Both the position numbers and the translations under genes were made by a program. A model generated the notes under the pieces. That model did no database searches. It was not told the origin of the DNA and worked only from the letters and a program-made list of their open reading frames with translations. Below are positions 34,583 through 43,452 of a stretch of DNA of 64,000 nt, piece after piece. The stretch is from Kiritimatiellia bacterium. GTDB taxonomy: Bacteria > Verrucomicrobiota > Kiritimatiellia > UBA8416 > JABMPJ01. The stretch spans positions 1-64,000 of the forward strand of contig JASLOA010000020.1 in the NCBI GenBank assembly GCA_030745755.1, written 5' to 3'. Numbering within the stretch: the stretch's first letter is position 1; the number at the start of each line of letters is the position of its first letter.

Positions 34583-35388
34583 CAGGCGGAAGCGTCCTTG
34601 TTTGCGAGGGTCAGCCGGTGTTTCTTCAAGAGCCGGCGGAATGTTTGGATAGCGATCTGTTCACGTTCGCCAATGATGTGATCGATGTTGTTCACGAGGT
34701 AGTCCCGGCAGAACTCCGGACTGAGTTTGAGCTGGGCGGCAAAGCGCTGACCGATCGCATCGCAGGCCTGCCGCCCCTGGGCATAGGCTTCGGTCGCCAG
34801 TCGCGTAAGCTCTGTCGTGTATGGATGCTCCTTACGGCAGGCCCATACCGCAAAGACAAATGGCAGCCCGGTCATCTGCTGCCACGTTTCGGCCATGTCG
34901 TATCGGGTCTTTCCACTGACCGGCAGACACAGGGCGCGGTCACCGATGATGACCGTGGCATCGGGCGTGCCGGATTCATCGCAGATGAGATCCGGCCGGC
35001 TCTTCCAGTGGTCACGCAGCAATAGCTGGGCCAGCAGGTTTGAGGTGTGCGAGCGGGGGTCCCCGGCCAGCCGCTTGACCGCGGCGGGCGGGCCGTCGCA
35101 TTCCAGAAGTACGCTCGCCACCTTGCCGTCGGCGCTGACGCCGAGACCGCCAATCATGGCGAGGTCGGCATCGTACAGAAGGTCGACGACCGGCACCAGG
35201 GCGGCATCCGCCCGGCCCGATGCAAGAAGAGCCGACAGTGTCGACGGCGCCTGCTCAATCAACGTAACGTCACTGCGGTTACGCATGGCTTCTGTCAGCG
35301 GGGCCGCGTTGAGATACGGGGCGGCGGCGAAAACCAGCGGGGCGTCAGGTCTGGGTGTGAGGGACGGGTTGTGAACGGCGTTGTTCAA
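34582..35388 (-). CDS. mqnA: Chorismate dehydratase
   Basis: A 268-residue protein of the periplasmic-binding-protein-like fold that dehydrates chorismate to 3-enolpyruvylbenzoate, the first step of the futalosine pathway. FAAAPYLNAAPLTEAM near the N terminus matches the SYLNxxPL start of MqnA proteins. ADAALVPVVDLLYD and LPFVFAVWACRKEH are conserved regions, and DYLVNNIDHIIGE is near the end. It overlaps ubiD/mqnL by four bases and the MqnE-MqnC gene by one. MqnD is its distant homologue, and both genes are in this operon. Confidence 0.88.
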   Translation of the reverse strand: MNNAVHNPSLTPRPDAPLVFAAAPYLNAAPLTEAMRNRSDVTLIEQAPSTLSALLASGRADAALVPVVDLLYDADLAMIGGLGVSADGKVASVLLECDGPPAAVKRLAGDPRSHTSNLLAQLLLRDHWKSRPDLICDESGTPDATVIIGDRALCLPVSGKTRYDMAETWQQMTGLPFVFAVWACRKEHPYTTELTRLATEAYAQGRQACDAIGQRFAAQLKLSPEFCRDYLVNNIDHIIGEREQIAIQTFRRLLKKHRLTLANKDASA

Positions 35389-37175
35389 GGCGCCTCCGGT
35401 AGAGGTACGGGGATGGCATAGTCATTCCAGCGTGCGCCAACACGATCACGGATCTCCGGATCGAAGGCGACCGGGTCGCGGTAGCCGGGCTTCCACGTGG
35501 CGTCAATCAGGATGGGCGGATGCAGAATCAGGCGATTGCCGACCGCTTCGCGGCGCGCGGGATGCAGGTCGACGAGCGGGTCAAAGCGAGTGAACCACCC
35601 CCACAGCATCAGGCGTGGATCATCAAGCGGTACGTCTTCGGATACAAGCACCTGGAAGAGAGTGGCGCTGGTCACCGGATGCGTCTGCAGCGCCTCGCGT
35701 ACGCTTTCCTTGTTGGCGTCGGCCCGCACCTGCACCATCAACACCCCGTCCCCCAGCATCGCCATACCGGTAATGGCGGGGTGGAGGGAATCCCGGGGCG
35801 GCGGTGGTGGCGGCTCCGGACGCGGCGGCCGGCCCTGGCTGCGCGTTGCCAACAGGATGAGCCGACTGCCGGTGTTCATGGCCGGACCGGTGAAGTCGAG
35901 CGTATCCTGCGCGGTCGGGGCGACGAGGTGAAGGCCTTCCCCGGTGTCCAGGTTCTGCCACAACGCACGGCTCACGGCCTTGAAGTCGCGCACGTCGGTA
36001 TCCGGGTCAACGACGATGAGAACCTTGGTCAATGAGAGTTGGCTTTCGCCGAGGATACTAAAGGCGTGCTTAAGCGCTTCGTGCGGGTAGCGCACGTTGA
36101 CCGCAACGGCGGCCAGGGGATGGAACCCGGTTTCGGGGAAGGCCCAGCAGTCTGCTATGGCGGGCTTGATGATGCGCAATAGCGGAATGGTCAGATCCTG
36201 CAGGGCTTCGCCTATGTAGTAGTCCTCCTGCGGGGGCTTGCCCACAACCGTGGCCGGGTAGATGGCGTCTTTGCGGGCCAGAACGCGGTCCACGCGAAAG
36301 ACCGGGAAATCGGCCGAGTGGGAGTAGTGGCCCAGGTGGTCGCCGAAGGGCCCTTCCCGGCGAAGGTCATGCGGGGCGACGGATCCCTCGAGCACGAACT
36401 CGGCCTCGGCCGGGATGCAATGGCCGCTGGGCCGCCGGATGGTCTTCAGCGGGCGGCCGAGCAGGAAGGCGGCAAGCAGGTATTCATCAATATCTTCGGG
36501 CAGCGGGGCGATCGCCGCAATCGTCAGTGCCGGCGGTCCGCCCAGGAATACGCTGATGGGCAGGGCCTGGCCACGGGCGCGGGCACGGGCGAAATGGAAG
36601 CCGCCCCCTTTCTCGATCTGCCAGTGCATGCCGGTGGCGTGGGCGTCGTAGCGCTGCAACCGGTAGATCCCGAGATTGCCTTTACCGGTCTCCGGATCGC
36701 GGGTGCGCACGAGGGGCAGTGTGAAGAACGGGCCTCCGTCCCTGGGCCAGCATGTCAGGCAGGGCAGGCGCTCGAGGTCGGCCGGCTCGGCGACGCTGTC
36801 CATGATGGGGCCGCCCGCCACGGACCGGCTGCGTGCCTGCAGGACGCGGCCGATCATGCGGCGCTGTGACCACAGCGCGGCGGCGGAAGGCGGCATGAGC
36901 TGTTCGGCTGCCGCCGCGATAGAGGCGCCGATCTCGGCGGCGGAACGACCGATGGCGGTTTCCACGCGTGCCGGGGTTCCGTAGGCGTTGGCCAGGACAG
37001 GGTGAGGAGAGCCGGTGACGTTCTCGAACAGGAGGGCCGGCCCGTTGGCGGCCAGCACGTGGTGTTGGATGACGGTGATCTCCTGGTTGGGATCCACCTC
37101 GGCCTGCACGCGTACGAGCTCGCCGTCCGCTTCCAGGCGCGCGATGAACTCACGCTGATCGCGGGGTGCTAACAT
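35385..37175 (-). CDS. mqnL: UbiD-family decarboxylase (MqnL-like)
   Basis: A 596-residue prenylated-FMN-dependent decarboxylase. The catalytic region FVLEGSVAPHDLRREGPFGDHLGHYS is split here as EGSVAPHDLRREGPFG and DHLGHYS and has the Glu-Arg-Glu set of UbiD. GIYRLQRYDAHATGMHWQ and ARCGHSAA-like N-terminal flanks fit too. In the futalosine branch, MqnL removes the carboxyl group of the 1,4-dihydroxy-6-naphthoate-derived intermediate. Its place beside UbiX, MqnA and MqnD supports that role over ubiquinone synthesis. The start at 37175 is chosen for the GGGGGA just upstream; the Met four codons earlier would put that site inside the gene. It overlaps ubiX by seven bases. Confidence 0.82.
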   Translation of the reverse strand: MLAPRDQREFIARLEADGELVRVQAEVDPNQEITVIQHHVLAANGPALLFENVTGSPHPVLANAYGTPARVETAIGRSAAEIGASIAAAAEQLMPPSAAALWSQRRMIGRVLQARSRSVAGGPIMDSVAEPADLERLPCLTCWPRDGGPFFTLPLVRTRDPETGKGNLGIYRLQRYDAHATGMHWQIEKGGGFHFARARARGQALPISVFLGGPPALTIAAIAPLPEDIDEYLLAAFLLGRPLKTIRRPSGHCIPAEAEFVLEGSVAPHDLRREGPFGDHLGHYSHSADFPVFRVDRVLARKDAIYPATVVGKPPQEDYYIGEALQDLTIPLLRIIKPAIADCWAFPETGFHPLAAVAVNVRYPHEALKHAFSILGESQLSLTKVLIVVDPDTDVRDFKAVSRALWQNLDTGEGLHLVAPTAQDTLDFTGPAMNTGSRLILLATRSQGRPPRPEPPPPPPRDSLHPAITGMAMLGDGVLMVQVRADANKESVREALQTHPVTSATLFQVLVSEDVPLDDPRLMLWGWFTRFDPLVDLHPARREAVGNRLILHPPILIDATWKPGYRDPVAFDPEIRDRVGARWNDYAIPVPLPEAP

Positions 37176-37753
37176 AGATCCCCCCATGTCTGCGAGGCGG
37201 GCCGGCCCAGGACGGCCAGTACGCGTTCAACATAGCGCGCCAGCAGATCGCGCATGCTGACACTGTCGGGATCTTCTTTGGCAAACATGTAGTAGGGCGG
37301 AGAGAGGGGCATCACGATGCCGCCCGCCGCCGTGACCCGTTCCGCGTTTGCGAAATCGATCGCGGTCCATGGGGTCTCGCGCACACAGAGAATGAGCGGG
37401 CGTCGCTCCTTGAGGTGACAGTGGGCCGCGCGGGTAATCAGCGTGTCGCACAGGCCGGAAGCAATCTTCCCCAGCGTCCCGGTTGTGCAGGGCAACACCA
37501 CCATGCCCACGGTGGCGACCGATCCGGATGCGATGGGAGCGAAGCCATCATCGTCGGCGTAGGTGACGGCTGCCCGTGCGGCCAGGTTTGCCACAGGCTC
37601 GCACTCGTGCTCGTAAACGGCGGCACCGCAGCGGCTGGTGATGAGTGCAACCGGCCAGGGCGACTGATCGAGCAGAAGCGAGGCGGCAGTGGTGCCGGTT
37701 GCGCCTGTCACGCCCAGTACCAGCTTCTCATCATGTCTGTTCATATCGGTCAT
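37169..37753 (-). CDS. mqnM: UbiX-family flavin prenyltransferase (MqnM-like)
   Basis: A 194-residue FMN-binding protein. It has the N-terminal LVLGVTGATGTTAASLLLD, then MVVLPCTTGTLGKIASGLCDTLITRAA split as CTTGTLGKIASG, and RPLILCVRETPW, GGIVMPLSPPYY, all typical of UbiX. UbiX makes prenylated FMN from FMN and dimethylallyl phosphate, the cofactor the neighbouring UbiD-like enzyme needs. The usual GxSGA loop is GVTGATG. It starts six bases after the MqnB-UbiA stop. A Met three codons later is an alternative start. Confidence 0.85.
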   Translation of the reverse strand: MTDMNRHDEKLVLGVTGATGTTAASLLLDQSPWPVALITSRCGAAVYEHECEPVANLAARAAVTYADDDGFAPIASGSVATVGMVVLPCTTGTLGKIASGLCDTLITRAAHCHLKERRPLILCVRETPWTAIDFANAERVTAAGGIVMPLSPPYYMFAKEDPDSVSMRDLLARYVERVLAVLGRPASQTWGDLC

Positions 37754-37759
37754 CTTTCA

Positions 37760-39214
37760 TCACGTCAGCAACACGACGCAGGCGCCCGCGATACCCGCGA
37801 TCGCCGAGAGCGGGAAGAACCGCACGGGCAATGGAACGGCCGGCACGTAGGCCGCTGCAAAAGCTCCCGCCGCCACGATCAGCGATACGCCGCTGCCGAT
37901 TCCCATACCGGTCAAACGCCACAGTGCCACCAGTGCGACCAGTGCTGCGCCATGGCTCACGGCCGCCACAACCTGTGCACCGCGGCTCCCGAAGGCGGCC
38001 GGAATACTCCTGATGCCGGTCTCCCGGTCCGATGCCATGTCTTGTAGCGCATAGATTATGTCAAAGCCGGCAATCCACAGCAATGTGAATGCCGCCAGCA
38101 GGAGAATGTCGGCCTGCATCGGCATCCGTCCCGATCCGGCCACAAAAGCACCCAGTGGCGCTGTCGCCAGGCAGATGCCGATGCCGAAATGGCAGAGCGG
38201 AGTGAAGCGTTTCAGCAGGGCGTAGGTGCTGAGCGGTACCAGTGGGACGGGCGACAGGAGCAGACAGAGACGGCCAAGCCCCGCACACCCCAGCAGGTAG
38301 GCGGCCAGTCCGATGGCGGCCACGGTGTAGGCGTTGGCCAGGCTGAGTCGTCCCGTTGGGAGCTCGCGCGATGCCGTGCGTGGATTGCGTGCGTCAATAT
38401 CCCGGTCGAGAATCCGGTTCATGGCCATGCCGAATGTGCGTGCGCCCAAACCCACGACAACGATCAGGCCAACCAGGCGCGTCGTGAGGAGCCCACCCGT
38501 CCCCAGCCAGGCGCCGGCGAAAAGAAGGGGCAAGCTGAAGATGGTGTGCTCGACCCGGGTGAAGCGCCATAGGCGCCCCGGTAGTCCCCGATCATCCCTG
38601 GCCCAGAGCGTCCGGTCACGCAGGAAGCAGTCGGCAAGCTGTTGTGCGACCGGTTCAAGGTTGCGCATGAGGTCGGCCCGGTCACCGGGTCCGGCCCGGT
38701 CGCTGATGCCCTTCAGCATGTGACAGGTGATGCCCAGTTCGCGGCAGGCTGTGGCGATGGCCCATCCCTCCATATCCACAGCGTCACAGTGGCTCGCGAG
38801 GGCCTTCCGGCGCTCCGTGTCAAAGATGGGTTCCCTCACGGTGCCCAGCGTGATGGGTGTCGCCCGCGGCCAGGGCGACAGTGTAACCGTGTCCGCGGCG
38901 GCCGTGTCGGCCGCGCTCGCCGGATCGCCGTTCAGCACACGGTTGACGGTACGGATATCACCCGGGTGAAGATCGGGTTGCAGTGCTCCGCAGATTCCCA
39001 TGTTAACGATCTGTCTTACGCCATGCTCGGCGGCCAGATGACGGCATGCCTGCCCGGCAGGCTCTGCGCCCATTCCTGAGATGGCGATAAGCAGGGGGGT
39101 CTCATCCAGTGAGGCATGGAAGACGGGAAAAGGGTCCCGGTGGGTCTCGGTGGCGCCGGTACGTTCAATCAGCGGTGCGGCTTCGGCTGGGGTGGCAAAG
39201 AGAACGGCGATCAT
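37760..39214 (-). CDS. mqnB-mqnP: Fused futalosine hydrolase and UbiA-family prenyltransferase (MqnB-MqnP)
   Basis: A 484-residue protein with two unrelated domains. Residues 1-200 form a nucleosidase: NMGICGALQPDLHPGDI, the catalytic Glu in HCDAVDMEGWAIATA, and the Asp in MLKGISDRAGPGD. This is MqnB, which releases hypoxanthine from futalosine. Residues 215-484 form a polytopic UbiA prenyltransferase with both Asp-rich motifs, NRILDRDIDARNPR (about 263-276) and LQDMASDRETG (about 390-400). In futalosine organisms that step adds the polyprenyl chain. A soluble early enzyme is thus joined to a membrane late enzyme. It overlaps mqnD by four bases. Confidence 0.87.
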   Translation of the reverse strand: MIAVLFATPAEAAPLIERTGATETHRDPFPVFHASLDETPLLIAISGMGAEPAGQACRHLAAEHGVRQIVNMGICGALQPDLHPGDIRTVNRVLNGDPASAADTAAADTVTLSPWPRATPITLGTVREPIFDTERRKALASHCDAVDMEGWAIATACRELGITCHMLKGISDRAGPGDRADLMRNLEPVAQQLADCFLRDRTLWARDDRGLPGRLWRFTRVEHTIFSLPLLFAGAWLGTGGLLTTRLVGLIVVVGLGARTFGMAMNRILDRDIDARNPRTASRELPTGRLSLANAYTVAAIGLAAYLLGCAGLGRLCLLLSPVPLVPLSTYALLKRFTPLCHFGIGICLATAPLGAFVAGSGRMPMQADILLLAAFTLLWIAGFDIIYALQDMASDRETGIRSIPAAFGSRGAQVVAAVSHGAALVALVALWRLTGMGIGSGVSLIVAAGAFAAAYVPAVPLPVRFFPLSAIAGIAGACVVLLT

Positions 39215-40017
39215 AGTCCCGGCACCTTTCCCTGTGCCATGGTGGCGAGGCGGTCGATAGCGGCACGGCCCTCTTCGCCCAATGACAGGCTGAAGCGGTT
39301 CACAAACATGGCTACATGTTGAGCCACAACATCGGGACTCAATTCGCGTGCATGCGCGGCGATGTAGGGCGTTGTCGTTTCCGGGTGGCTTTGGGCGTAG
39401 GCAATCGACTCTCTAATGAGGGATTCAAGGGTGTCGGCAGAAGGGAGCGCTGCGGCGCGTCGTGCCACAATGCACCCGAGGGGGATGGGGTGACCGGTCT
39501 CGTGCTCCCACCATGCCCCCAGATCGGCGATGCACACCAAGCCGGCCTGGGCATAGGCGAACCGGCTTTCGTGGATAATGACGCCGGCATCTGCTCGTCC
39601 GTCGGCGACCATGGCCATGACCTCGTCGTATCGACAGAAGAGTCGCGTCTCAATGGCGGGGTTCCAGAGGTGAAGCAGCAGGTTGGCGGTGGTCAGCTCG
39701 CCCGGCACGGCGATGCGGATGTGCCCGGGCTGACGCAGTGCCTCGGCATCGCGAGCCACAACCAGGGGGCCACATCCGAAACCGAGAGCGGCTCCGGCAT
39801 CCAGCAGGTTATAGGTGTTGCGTGCACGGAGGTAGGCGTGAAAGGAAACCTTGGAGACGTCAAAGGTGGACTCAAGCAGTCGTTCGTTCAGTGTCTGAAC
39901 GTCGTGCAGGCGGATGTCGAAGGAGAGATCGTGTGTATCAATCTGACCCGTGGCGATGGCTCCAAAGATGAACGTGTCGTTTGGGCAGGGCGAATAGGCA
40001 AGTGTCAATGGTATCAT
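39211..40017 (-). CDS. mqnD: 1,4-Dihydroxy-6-naphthoate synthase
   Basis: A 268-residue periplasmic-binding-protein-fold enzyme that turns cyclic dehypoxanthine futalosine into 1,4-dihydroxy-6-naphthoate. The start LTLAYSPCPNDTFIFGAI is diagnostic of MqnD. FDVSKVSFHAYL, GAALGFGCGPLVVA and ADAGVIIHESRFAY, GAWWEHETGHPIPLGCI also fit. It is the first gene of the operon, and five further genes follow with overlaps or gaps of at most six bases. The upstream 224 bases are divergent from the BaiN-like gene. Confidence 0.9.
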   Translation of the reverse strand: MIPLTLAYSPCPNDTFIFGAIATGQIDTHDLSFDIRLHDVQTLNERLLESTFDVSKVSFHAYLRARNTYNLLDAGAALGFGCGPLVVARDAEALRQPGHIRIAVPGELTTANLLLHLWNPAIETRLFCRYDEVMAMVADGRADAGVIIHESRFAYAQAGLVCIADLGAWWEHETGHPIPLGCIVARRAAALPSADTLESLIRESIAYAQSHPETTTPYIAAHARELSPDVVAQHVAMFVNRFSLSLGEEGRAAIDRLATMAQGKVPGL

Positions 40018-40241
40018 CGTCTCAGATCTCTCCGTGCCGACTGCTCCGCGGGCACGTATGCAGTGCCAGGGGCGTCGACATCCGGTAGCATCCCAAATTG
40101 CCAGACGGCGTGCGATGGCAAAAACGCCCGCGATCGCATCCCTCTTTTTGCATCGTCACACGAAGGTCGCTATGGGACACTTTCTCGAAAGCAGGCCGTT
40201 TCTGTACGTGCTGGCTACCTGGTGTAAGGGGATGAGAGGCA
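40018..40241. promoter_or_regulatory. Divergent gap between futalosine operon and flavoprotein gene
   Basis: 224 bases without an ORF of note, expected to hold promoters in both directions. I cannot place convincing -35/-10 pairs for the menaquinone operon. The plus-strand gene has GAGAGG just before its ATG. Confidence 0.4.
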
Positions 40242-41480
40242 ATGCGACGTCGTGTGATAGTGGTAGGCGGCGGTGCGGCCGGCTTGATGGCGGCGGGTCA
40301 GGCTGCTGAGGCCGGCGCGGAAGTCATCCTCCTGGAAAAGATGCAGCGCTCGGGCCGCAAACTCAGCATCACGGGCAAGGGGCGCTGTAACGTCACGAAC
40401 GTAGCGGAGCAGGATGAGTTCATTCGTCACTTCGGACAAACGGGCACCTTTCTCCACCAGGCATTCTCCCGTTATTTCAGTCAAGACCTGGTCGCCTTTC
40501 TTGAGTCACGGGGTGTGCCGCTGGTGACAGAGCGTGGTGGTCGCGTCTTTCCCGCCAGCGGCAAGGCGCCGGACGTGGTGAAGGCCCTGGTGAAGTGGGT
40601 GACTCGCAGTGGCGTCACCTCCAAGTGCGGTGCCGGCGTGGATGAACTCCTGGTTGAAGAGGGAGAGGTCAGGGGTGTGCGCTGTGGAGGGGAGACTATT
40701 CGGGGCGATGCCGTGATTCTGGCGACGGGCGGGGCCTCATATCCCGCCACGGGCTCTACCGGTGATGGGTACGCCCTGGCATGTGCTGCGGGGCACAGCA
40801 TCAGAGACCCACGTCCAGCCCTGGTTCCGTTCGAAACGGCGGGCAAGGTGGCGGGGCGGCTGGAGGGCCTGTCGTTGCGCAATGTTCGCGCAACGCTCCT
40901 GGTTGACGGGCTGAAGCGGCGCGAGGAGTTTGGCGAACTCCTGTTTATGGCGTTTGGGGTCAGTGGTCCCGTGATCCTGACGCTCAGCGGGGATGCGGTT
41001 GATGCGTTGCATAGCGGGTGCGATGTGACGCTTCAGATCGATCTCAAGCCGGCGCTGAGTGTTGAGAAATTGGACCGTCGCCTGCTGCGTGATTTGGAGG
41101 GGCGCTCCGAGGAGCCGATGCGTAGCCTGTTGCGGGGACTCTTGCCCAAGCCGCTTGTCCCTGTGTGTCTGCAGGAAACAGGCATCCCTGGACACAGACT
41201 TGGCCGCTCGGTTTCAGCCCATGATCGTAAGAAGTTGGGACGTTGGCTGAAGTGTTTCGAGCTGAAGGTGCGTGGTCATCGGCCGATTGACGAGGCGATC
41301 ATCACCGCTGGTGGGGTGGATACGACTGAGATTGATCCCCGCACCATGGCGTCGCTCCGGTGCAAGGGGCTTTTCGTTGCCGGTGAGTTGCTGGATCTTC
41401 AGGCCGATACCGGTGGCTACAATCTGCAGGCCGCGTTCTCTACCGGCTGGCTGGCGGGACGAACCGCCGCAGGGGAGTAG
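40242..41480 (+). CDS. BaiN/HI0933-family flavoprotein
   Basis: A 412-residue FAD protein. The N-terminal Rossmann motif VIVVGGGAAGLMAAGQAAE leads into GRKLSITGKGRCNVTN, the signature of the HI0933/YhiN (BaiN-like) family. AVILATGGASYPATGSTGDGY and AGELLDLQADTGGYNLQAA near the C terminus complete the FAD site. BaiN reduces bile-acid intermediates in gut clostridia, but most members have no proven substrate, so I do not claim that reaction. The stop is followed after one base by the YgiQ-type gene, so the two are cotranscribed. Confidence 0.85.
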   Translation: MRRRVIVVGGGAAGLMAAGQAAEAGAEVILLEKMQRSGRKLSITGKGRCNVTNVAEQDEFIRHFGQTGTFLHQAFSRYFSQDLVAFLESRGVPLVTERGGRVFPASGKAPDVVKALVKWVTRSGVTSKCGAGVDELLVEEGEVRGVRCGGETIRGDAVILATGGASYPATGSTGDGYALACAAGHSIRDPRPALVPFETAGKVAGRLEGLSLRNVRATLLVDGLKRREEFGELLFMAFGVSGPVILTLSGDAVDALHSGCDVTLQIDLKPALSVEKLDRRLLRDLEGRSEEPMRSLLRGLLPKPLVPVCLQETGIPGHRLGRSVSAHDRKKLGRWLKCFELKVRGHRPIDEAIITAGGVDTTEIDPRTMASLRCKGLFVAGELLDLQADTGGYNLQAAFSTGWLAGRTAAGE

Positions 41481-41481
41481 A

Positions 41482-43167
41482 ATGTTTCTGCCCACCACAC
41501 TACAGGAATGCCGCGAACGCGGCTGGGATGTGCTGGATGTCATCCTGGTGACGGGTGACACTTACATCGATTCTCCATTCATCGGGGTGGCCGTGATCGG
41601 AAAGGTGTTGGTTGATGCCGGGTACCGGGTCGGGATCATCGCGCAGCCGGACGTGACATCGGCAGACGACATCACACGCCTGGGGGAGCCGAAGCTATTC
41701 TGGGGTGTAACGGCCGGGTGTATCGATTCAATGGTCGCGAATCGCACGGCCTCAGGGCGTCGGCGCAAGCGTGATGACTACACGCCCGGCGGCGTTAACG
41801 ATCAACGGCCCGATCGTGCCTCGCTCGTCTACAGCAACCTGATCCGCAACCATTTCAAGGACACACGCCCGATCGCCTTGGGCGGCATCGAGGCCAGTCT
41901 GCGCCGCGTGGCGCACTATGACTATTGGAGCGATAAGATCCGCAAGTCGATCCTGTTTGATGCCAAGGCCGACTACCTGCTCTACGGGATGGCAGAGCGG
42001 GCCGTAGTCGAGCTGGCAGCGGCGCTCAAGGGGGATGGAGATCCCACCACCATTCGTGGCTTGTGCTATATCTCTCGCACCAAGCCGGAAGACGCTCTCG
42101 AGCTGCCGCCTTTTCTGGTGGTGAAAGACGATAAAGACGCTTTCACGGAGATGTTTCATGGCTTCTACCGCAATAACGATCCCGTGACCGCCCGCCCGCT
42201 GGTGCAGCAGCAGGACACGCGCTACCTGGTCCAGAACCCGCCTGCCACCCACCTGTCGCAGGCGGAGTTGGACACGGTGCACGGCCTCGAGTACGAGCGC
42301 GATGTGCATCCGTATTACGGGAAAGCGGGACCTGTGCGGGCGCTGGATACGATTCGGTTCTCCATCGCCACGCACCGTGGCTGTTACGGCGAATGCAACT
42401 TCTGCGCCATCGCCGTGCACCAGGGGCGCCGGGTACGCTGGCGCAGCGAGGCGTCGATCCTGACAGAGGCCCGCGCCATTGCGGCGCACCCGCAATTCAA
42501 GGGCACGATCCAGGACGTGGGTGGGCCCACGGCCAACATGTACGGATGTGAGTGCGCGCGCAAGCTGGAGGGCAAGGGGTGTTGCGAGCACATGCGCTGT
42601 CTTTCCCCGAAGCTGTGTGCAGCGCTCGGTGTCGACCACGGCCCCCAGTTGGCATTGCTGAGGAAGCTGCGTAAGATTCCCGGTGTAAAACGGGTGATCG
42701 TGGCATCAGGGATACGACACGACATGGTTATGGCCGACGAGAAACGCGGTGACGAGTACTTGCGCGAGGTGGTGGCGCACCATGTATCGGGCCGGATGAA
42801 GATCGCGCCGGAGCATTCGGAAGACGCGGTCCTGGCGACGATGGGCAAGCCGGGCCGGGCATCGCTCCTGGCGTTTCGTGACCGGTTCTATGAACTGACA
42901 AAGCGCCTGGGTAAGAAACAGTACCTGACCTACTATCTCATCGCGGCGCACCCCGGCTGTGAGGAGAAAGACATGCAGGCGCTACGGCGCTTTTGCGCGG
43001 GAGAGCTGAAGGTGAAGCCCGAGCAGGTGCAGGTGTTCACACCGACACCCTCGACCTATTCAACGGTGATGTACTGGACAGAACAGGATCCTTTTTCGGG
43101 GAAACCATGTTTCGTGGAGAAGAGCGTTCGCGGCCGCGAACGACAGAAGGACCTGCTGTATGAGTGA
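41482..43167 (+). CDS. ygiQ: YgiQ-family radical SAM protein
   Basis: A 561-residue protein. An N-terminal UPF0313 region (DVILVTGDTYIDSPFIG, FWGVTAGCIDSMVANRTA, IALGGIEASLRR) is followed by a radical SAM domain with three cluster Cys in SIATHRGCYGECNFCAIAVHQGR. Then come VGGPTANMYGCEC, KIAPEHSEDAV and VQVFTPTPSTYSTVMYWTEQ. The reaction is unknown; the family is widespread among anaerobes. E. coli YgiQ is about 740 residues; the C-terminal extension is absent, as in many shorter members. The start has AGGGGAG just before it. It is coupled to the flavoprotein gene. Confidence 0.87.
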   Translation: MFLPTTLQECRERGWDVLDVILVTGDTYIDSPFIGVAVIGKVLVDAGYRVGIIAQPDVTSADDITRLGEPKLFWGVTAGCIDSMVANRTASGRRRKRDDYTPGGVNDQRPDRASLVYSNLIRNHFKDTRPIALGGIEASLRRVAHYDYWSDKIRKSILFDAKADYLLYGMAERAVVELAAALKGDGDPTTIRGLCYISRTKPEDALELPPFLVVKDDKDAFTEMFHGFYRNNDPVTARPLVQQQDTRYLVQNPPATHLSQAELDTVHGLEYERDVHPYYGKAGPVRALDTIRFSIATHRGCYGECNFCAIAVHQGRRVRWRSEASILTEARAIAAHPQFKGTIQDVGGPTANMYGCECARKLEGKGCCEHMRCLSPKLCAALGVDHGPQLALLRKLRKIPGVKRVIVASGIRHDMVMADEKRGDEYLREVVAHHVSGRMKIAPEHSEDAVLATMGKPGRASLLAFRDRFYELTKRLGKKQYLTYYLIAAHPGCEEKDMQALRRFCAGELKVKPEQVQVFTPTPSTYSTVMYWTEQDPFSGKPCFVEKSVRGRERQKDLLYE

Positions 43168-43223
43168 ATGGTACATGACCATGTTTAGCGGCGTGTTGCC
43201 CAAACCATCGGGGTCGGTCGGAG

Positions 43224-43345
43224 GAGATGCTTCGGCAAGCTCAGCATGACAATTCCTTAGCAAACTCGCTGATTCCGGAGTTGTCATCCCGCCTGCCCGA
43301 CATAGCCCAGCGGGCGACGGCGGGAGCGAAGTCGAGGGATCTCCT
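43224..43345. mobile_element. MITE core copy interrupted by hairpin element C2
   Basis: A degraded copy of the GTCATCCCG core family. One arm (GAGATGC...CAGCATGACA) lies at 43224-43251, the other at 43283-43342. The second arm reads GTCATCCCG, then 33 foreign bases (43292-43324), then AGCGAAGTCGAGGGATCTC. Uninterrupted core copies at 3487, 47088 and 59547 show exactly what was split. Confidence 0.8.
43292..43324 (+). mobile_element. 33-bp AGC-hairpin element, copy C2
   Basis: Exactly 33 bases, 24 of 33 identical to C6 without gaps. It starts CCTGCC, ends CGGCGGG and is followed by AGC. The outer stem is CCCG-C/G-CGGG, so the closing pair is C-G where C6 has T-A. The inner stem is GCCC/GGGC with an AGC loop. 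It splits a MITE core between GTCATCCCG and AGCGAAG without target duplication. Confidence 0.85.
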
Positions 43346-43452
43346 CTTGGGCAACAGCCCTCAATTTATGGTGTCGCTATTGGGCCTGCTTAGGGTATGC
43401 TGGGCCACGGTTTTATTTGTATAACCTAAAACACATTCAGGAGGATGGGTGC

